A DNA stretch of 14,080 nt from CAZQCI01 sp964592255. GTDB lineage: Bacteria > UBA10199 > SBBF01. The stretch lies in contig CAZQCI010000053.1 of assembly GCA_964592255.1 (NCBI GenBank), forward strand, positions 1-14,080, written 5' to 3'. Numbering within the stretch: position 1 is the stretch's first letter; each line of letters opens with the position of its first letter. A program made the position numbers and the translations under genes. The notes beneath the pieces are model-generated. The model was not told the DNA's origin. It did not search any database and was given only the letters and a program-made list of their open reading frames with translations. This document shows, in pieces, positions 12,329-14,080 of this stretch.

Positions 12329-14080
12329 ATGTCACACAAATTAATCATGAATATTACTCCGGGAGAGACGCGTATTGCGCGTTTGGAATCCGGTGTTATT
12401 TCGGAATTGTATATCGAGCGCGATGGTGAACAGCAAATTGCGGGAAATATTTATAAAGGGGTGGTGACTCGCGTATTGCCCGGGATGCAAGCGGCGTTTG
12501 TCGACATTGGTTTGGAAAAAGCAGCCTTTCTTTATGTTAGTGATGTGCTTCCGGATCTTTTTGAAGATATGGATGACGAAGAAGAAGAGGCTCCTACCGA
12601 TTCTGCCGAGTCTGGTAATGGTGACGCTGAAGGAGGATCACCTGCTCCTCAAAAAGGTCGTTCGCGTGGACGTCGTCGTCGTGAGCCGGTTCCTAAAATT
12701 GAAACCATTCTTAAGGAAGGTCAGCACATTGTGGTTCAAGTGGCCAAAGAGCCTATCCGTACTAAGGGTGCCCGTGTGACTTGCCATATTTCGCTTCCTG
12801 GTCGTTATGTGGTGATGATGCCGACAGTGAATCATGTTGGTGTTTCGCGCCGTATCGGTTCGTATGAAGAACGCCAACGATTAAAACAAATTATTGCTAA
12901 GGCGCGGCCTTCCAAAGGTGGGTTTATCGGGCGGACAATGAGTGTGGGGGCTTCAGAGGAAAATATAGCGGCTGACATTCAAAATCTCCAAAATATTTGG
13001 AATGGCATTTCGGAAAAACAGGACAAGGCCAAAGTGCCGTCGCTTATTTATCAAGATTTGGGTTTAGTCCTTCGTTCTGTGCGGGACTTTATGTCTCCCG
13101 AGATCGACCGTTTGGTTATCGATTCCGAAGATGATTATCAGGAAGTCATGAACTTTATGAAGCAGTTCATGCCGGATTTGGCTAATCGTGTGGAGCTCTA
13201 CAACAGCGAAGTGCCTCTCTTTGACGTCTACGGCATCGAAACCGAAATTAACCGTGCGCTGGGCAAAAAAGTTTGGCTTAAATCTGGTGGTTACATTATT
13301 GTGGACAGTAGCGAAGCCTTAACGGCCATTGATGTTAATACCGGACGTTTTGTTGGTAAGCATGATTTTGAAGATACCATTTTGCAGACCAATTTGGAAG
13401 CGGTACGTGAAATTGCTTATCAGCTTCGTTTACGCAACTGTGGTGGCATCATTATCATCGACTTGATCGATATGAGTCGCAGTGAGAATCGGGACCGAGT
13501 TTTGCGAGAATTGGAAAATGTTTTAAAAAAAGATCGTGCCCGTCCAGTCATCAGTCGAGTATCCGAATTAGGTCTCATTGAGATGACTCGGAAAAGAACT
13601 CGAGACACTTTAACCCGAATCATGGGGCACAGTTGCCCTCACTGTGAAGGAAAAGGCTTTGTAAAAAATGCGGAAACCGTTGCCTACGATGTTTTGCGTG
13701 ATGTAGAGCGTTTATGTGTTCAGAAGAACTTCGGGGATCAATTACTCATTCAAGCACATGCTCAAGTAGTAGAATTGCTCGCAATGCAGTACACAGCAGT
13801 TTTAGATCGCTTAGAGAAGAAGTATAAAAAAGAATTTTCTTTACAGACCATTCTTGATTTTCACATTGAGCAGTTTGAAGTGAATGTATTTGCTGAAGGA
13901 GAGAATAAAATTTCTGCGAAGTCTGTGAAACAGCTATTGCCTGTACGTAAAGCACGGACAGCAAAAAAAGAACAGAAACCGGAATCTTTAGATCAAGTGC
14001 CTAAAGCTCTCGTTCAAGAAAATACGCTTGCTGAAGATGTAGAAAATTCTGCGATTGCTGCAGCTCGTAATTTTGCTTTG
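12329..14080 (+). CDS. rng: Ribonuclease E/G family endoribonuclease (3'-truncated by window edge)
   Basis: This is an endonuclease that cuts single-stranded A/U-rich RNA in mRNA decay and in rRNA and tRNA maturation. The frame is open for 584 codons to the last base. The N-terminal ITPGETRIARLESG leads into an S1 domain (about 38-140) interrupted by an acidic, Gly/Ser and then Arg-rich insert (about 78-122). The DNase I-like catalytic region carries the metal-binding Asp335 (AIDVNTGRF) and Asp378 (IIIIDLIDM). The zinc-link CPHC (436-439) would hold the dimer of dimers together. Past about residue 535 the sequence turns Lys- and Glu-rich and probably disordered, already longer than E. coli RNase G (489 aa), so it may carry a short degradosome-type tail. 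ATG 12329 fits the family N-terminus; no clear Shine-Dalgarno is seen. The symbol rng is a family-level choice; rne is possible. Confidence 0.94.
   Translation, partial: MSHKLIMNITPGETRIARLESGVISELYIERDGEQQIAGNIYKGVVTRVLPGMQAAFVDIGLEKAAFLYVSDVLPDLFEDMDDEEEEAPTDSAESGNGDAEGGSPAPQKGRSRGRRRREPVPKIETILKEGQHIVVQVAKEPIRTKGARVTCHISLPGRYVVMMPTVNHVGVSRRIGSYEERQRLKQIIAKARPSKGGFIGRTMSVGASEENIAADIQNLQNIWNGISEKQDKAKVPSLIYQDLGLVLRSVRDFMSPEIDRLVIDSEDDYQEVMNFMKQFMPDLANRVELYNSEVPLFDVYGIETEINRALGKKVWLKSGGYIIVDSSEALTAIDVNTGRFVGKHDFEDTILQTNLEAVREIAYQLRLRNCGGIIIIDLIDMSRSENRDRVLRELENVLKKDRARPVISRVSELGLIEMTRKRTRDTLTRIMGHSCPHCEGKGFVKNAETVAYDVLRDVERLCVQKNFGDQLLIQAHAQVVELLAMQYTAVLDRLEKKYKKEFSLQTILDFHIEQFEVNVFAEGENKISAKSVKQLLPVRKARTAKKEQKPESLDQVPKALVQENTLAEDVENSAIAAARNFAL

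Noticed and set aside
1..14080. CRISPR arrays, insertion sequences, tRNA or rRNA genes
   Set aside because: No spaced direct repeats, transposase-like frames, terminal inverted repeats or cloverleaf patterns were seen by eye.

Overview
The window is a chromosomal segment of about 44-46% G+C (estimated by eye), densely packed with housekeeping and poorly characterised genes. No mobile element, CRISPR array, tRNA or rRNA was seen. Four things suggest a lineage of the former Deltaproteobacteria (Bdellovibrionota, Myxococcota, Desulfobacterota or an uncultured relative). They are an Fo-only atpB-atpE operon closed by a terminator, an AtpE with a signal-peptide-like N-terminus, a deoxynucleoside kinase-panB-panC cluster, and a two-domain radical SAM/DUF2344 protein next to an RNase E/G gene. 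This placement is inference.

Layout. Positions 1-1014 hold the end of atpB, an unlisted 49-codon frame coupled to both neighbours, and atpE, closed by a strong intrinsic terminator. Positions 1075-1284 hold a small unknown gene with an excellent ribosome binding site. Positions 1387-3778 form a nucleotide/vitamin cluster: a deoxynucleoside kinase overlapping panB, then panC. Together panB and panC make pantothenate from ketoisovalerate and beta-alanine. Positions 3848-5170 encode an SSNA/Atz-type amidohydrolase most like aminodeoxyfutalosine deaminases, but without the usual beta-strand-6 histidine.

On the minus strand, 7330-5192 is a two-gene operon: a secreted protein of unknown function, then a fusion of a P-loop kinase-like domain with a dCMP deaminase. 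Its -10 box lies so close to the first codon that the message should be nearly leaderless. Divergent from it, 7413-8764 carries two adjacent unknown genes: a zinc-ribbon-like protein and a protein loosely resembling CrtC/tocopherol-cyclase lipocalin folds. A 480-base gap follows, with a bulged hairpin and a likely 48-residue single-pass membrane protein.

Positions 9247-12021 encode the large radical SAM/DUF2344 protein. A 307-base, hairpin-rich leader (12022-12328) separates it from an RNase E/G gene that runs off the window. By analogy with the autoregulatory leader of E. coli rne, this leader is a candidate cis-regulatory RNA.

The best candidates for undescribed biology are the coupled small frame inside the ATP synthase operon, the structured RNase E/G leader, the P-loop/dCMP deaminase fusion (same domain order as the anti-phage AvcD proteins, though shorter) and the amidohydrolase with a changed active site. 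None of these amounts to a proven new system from sequence alone.
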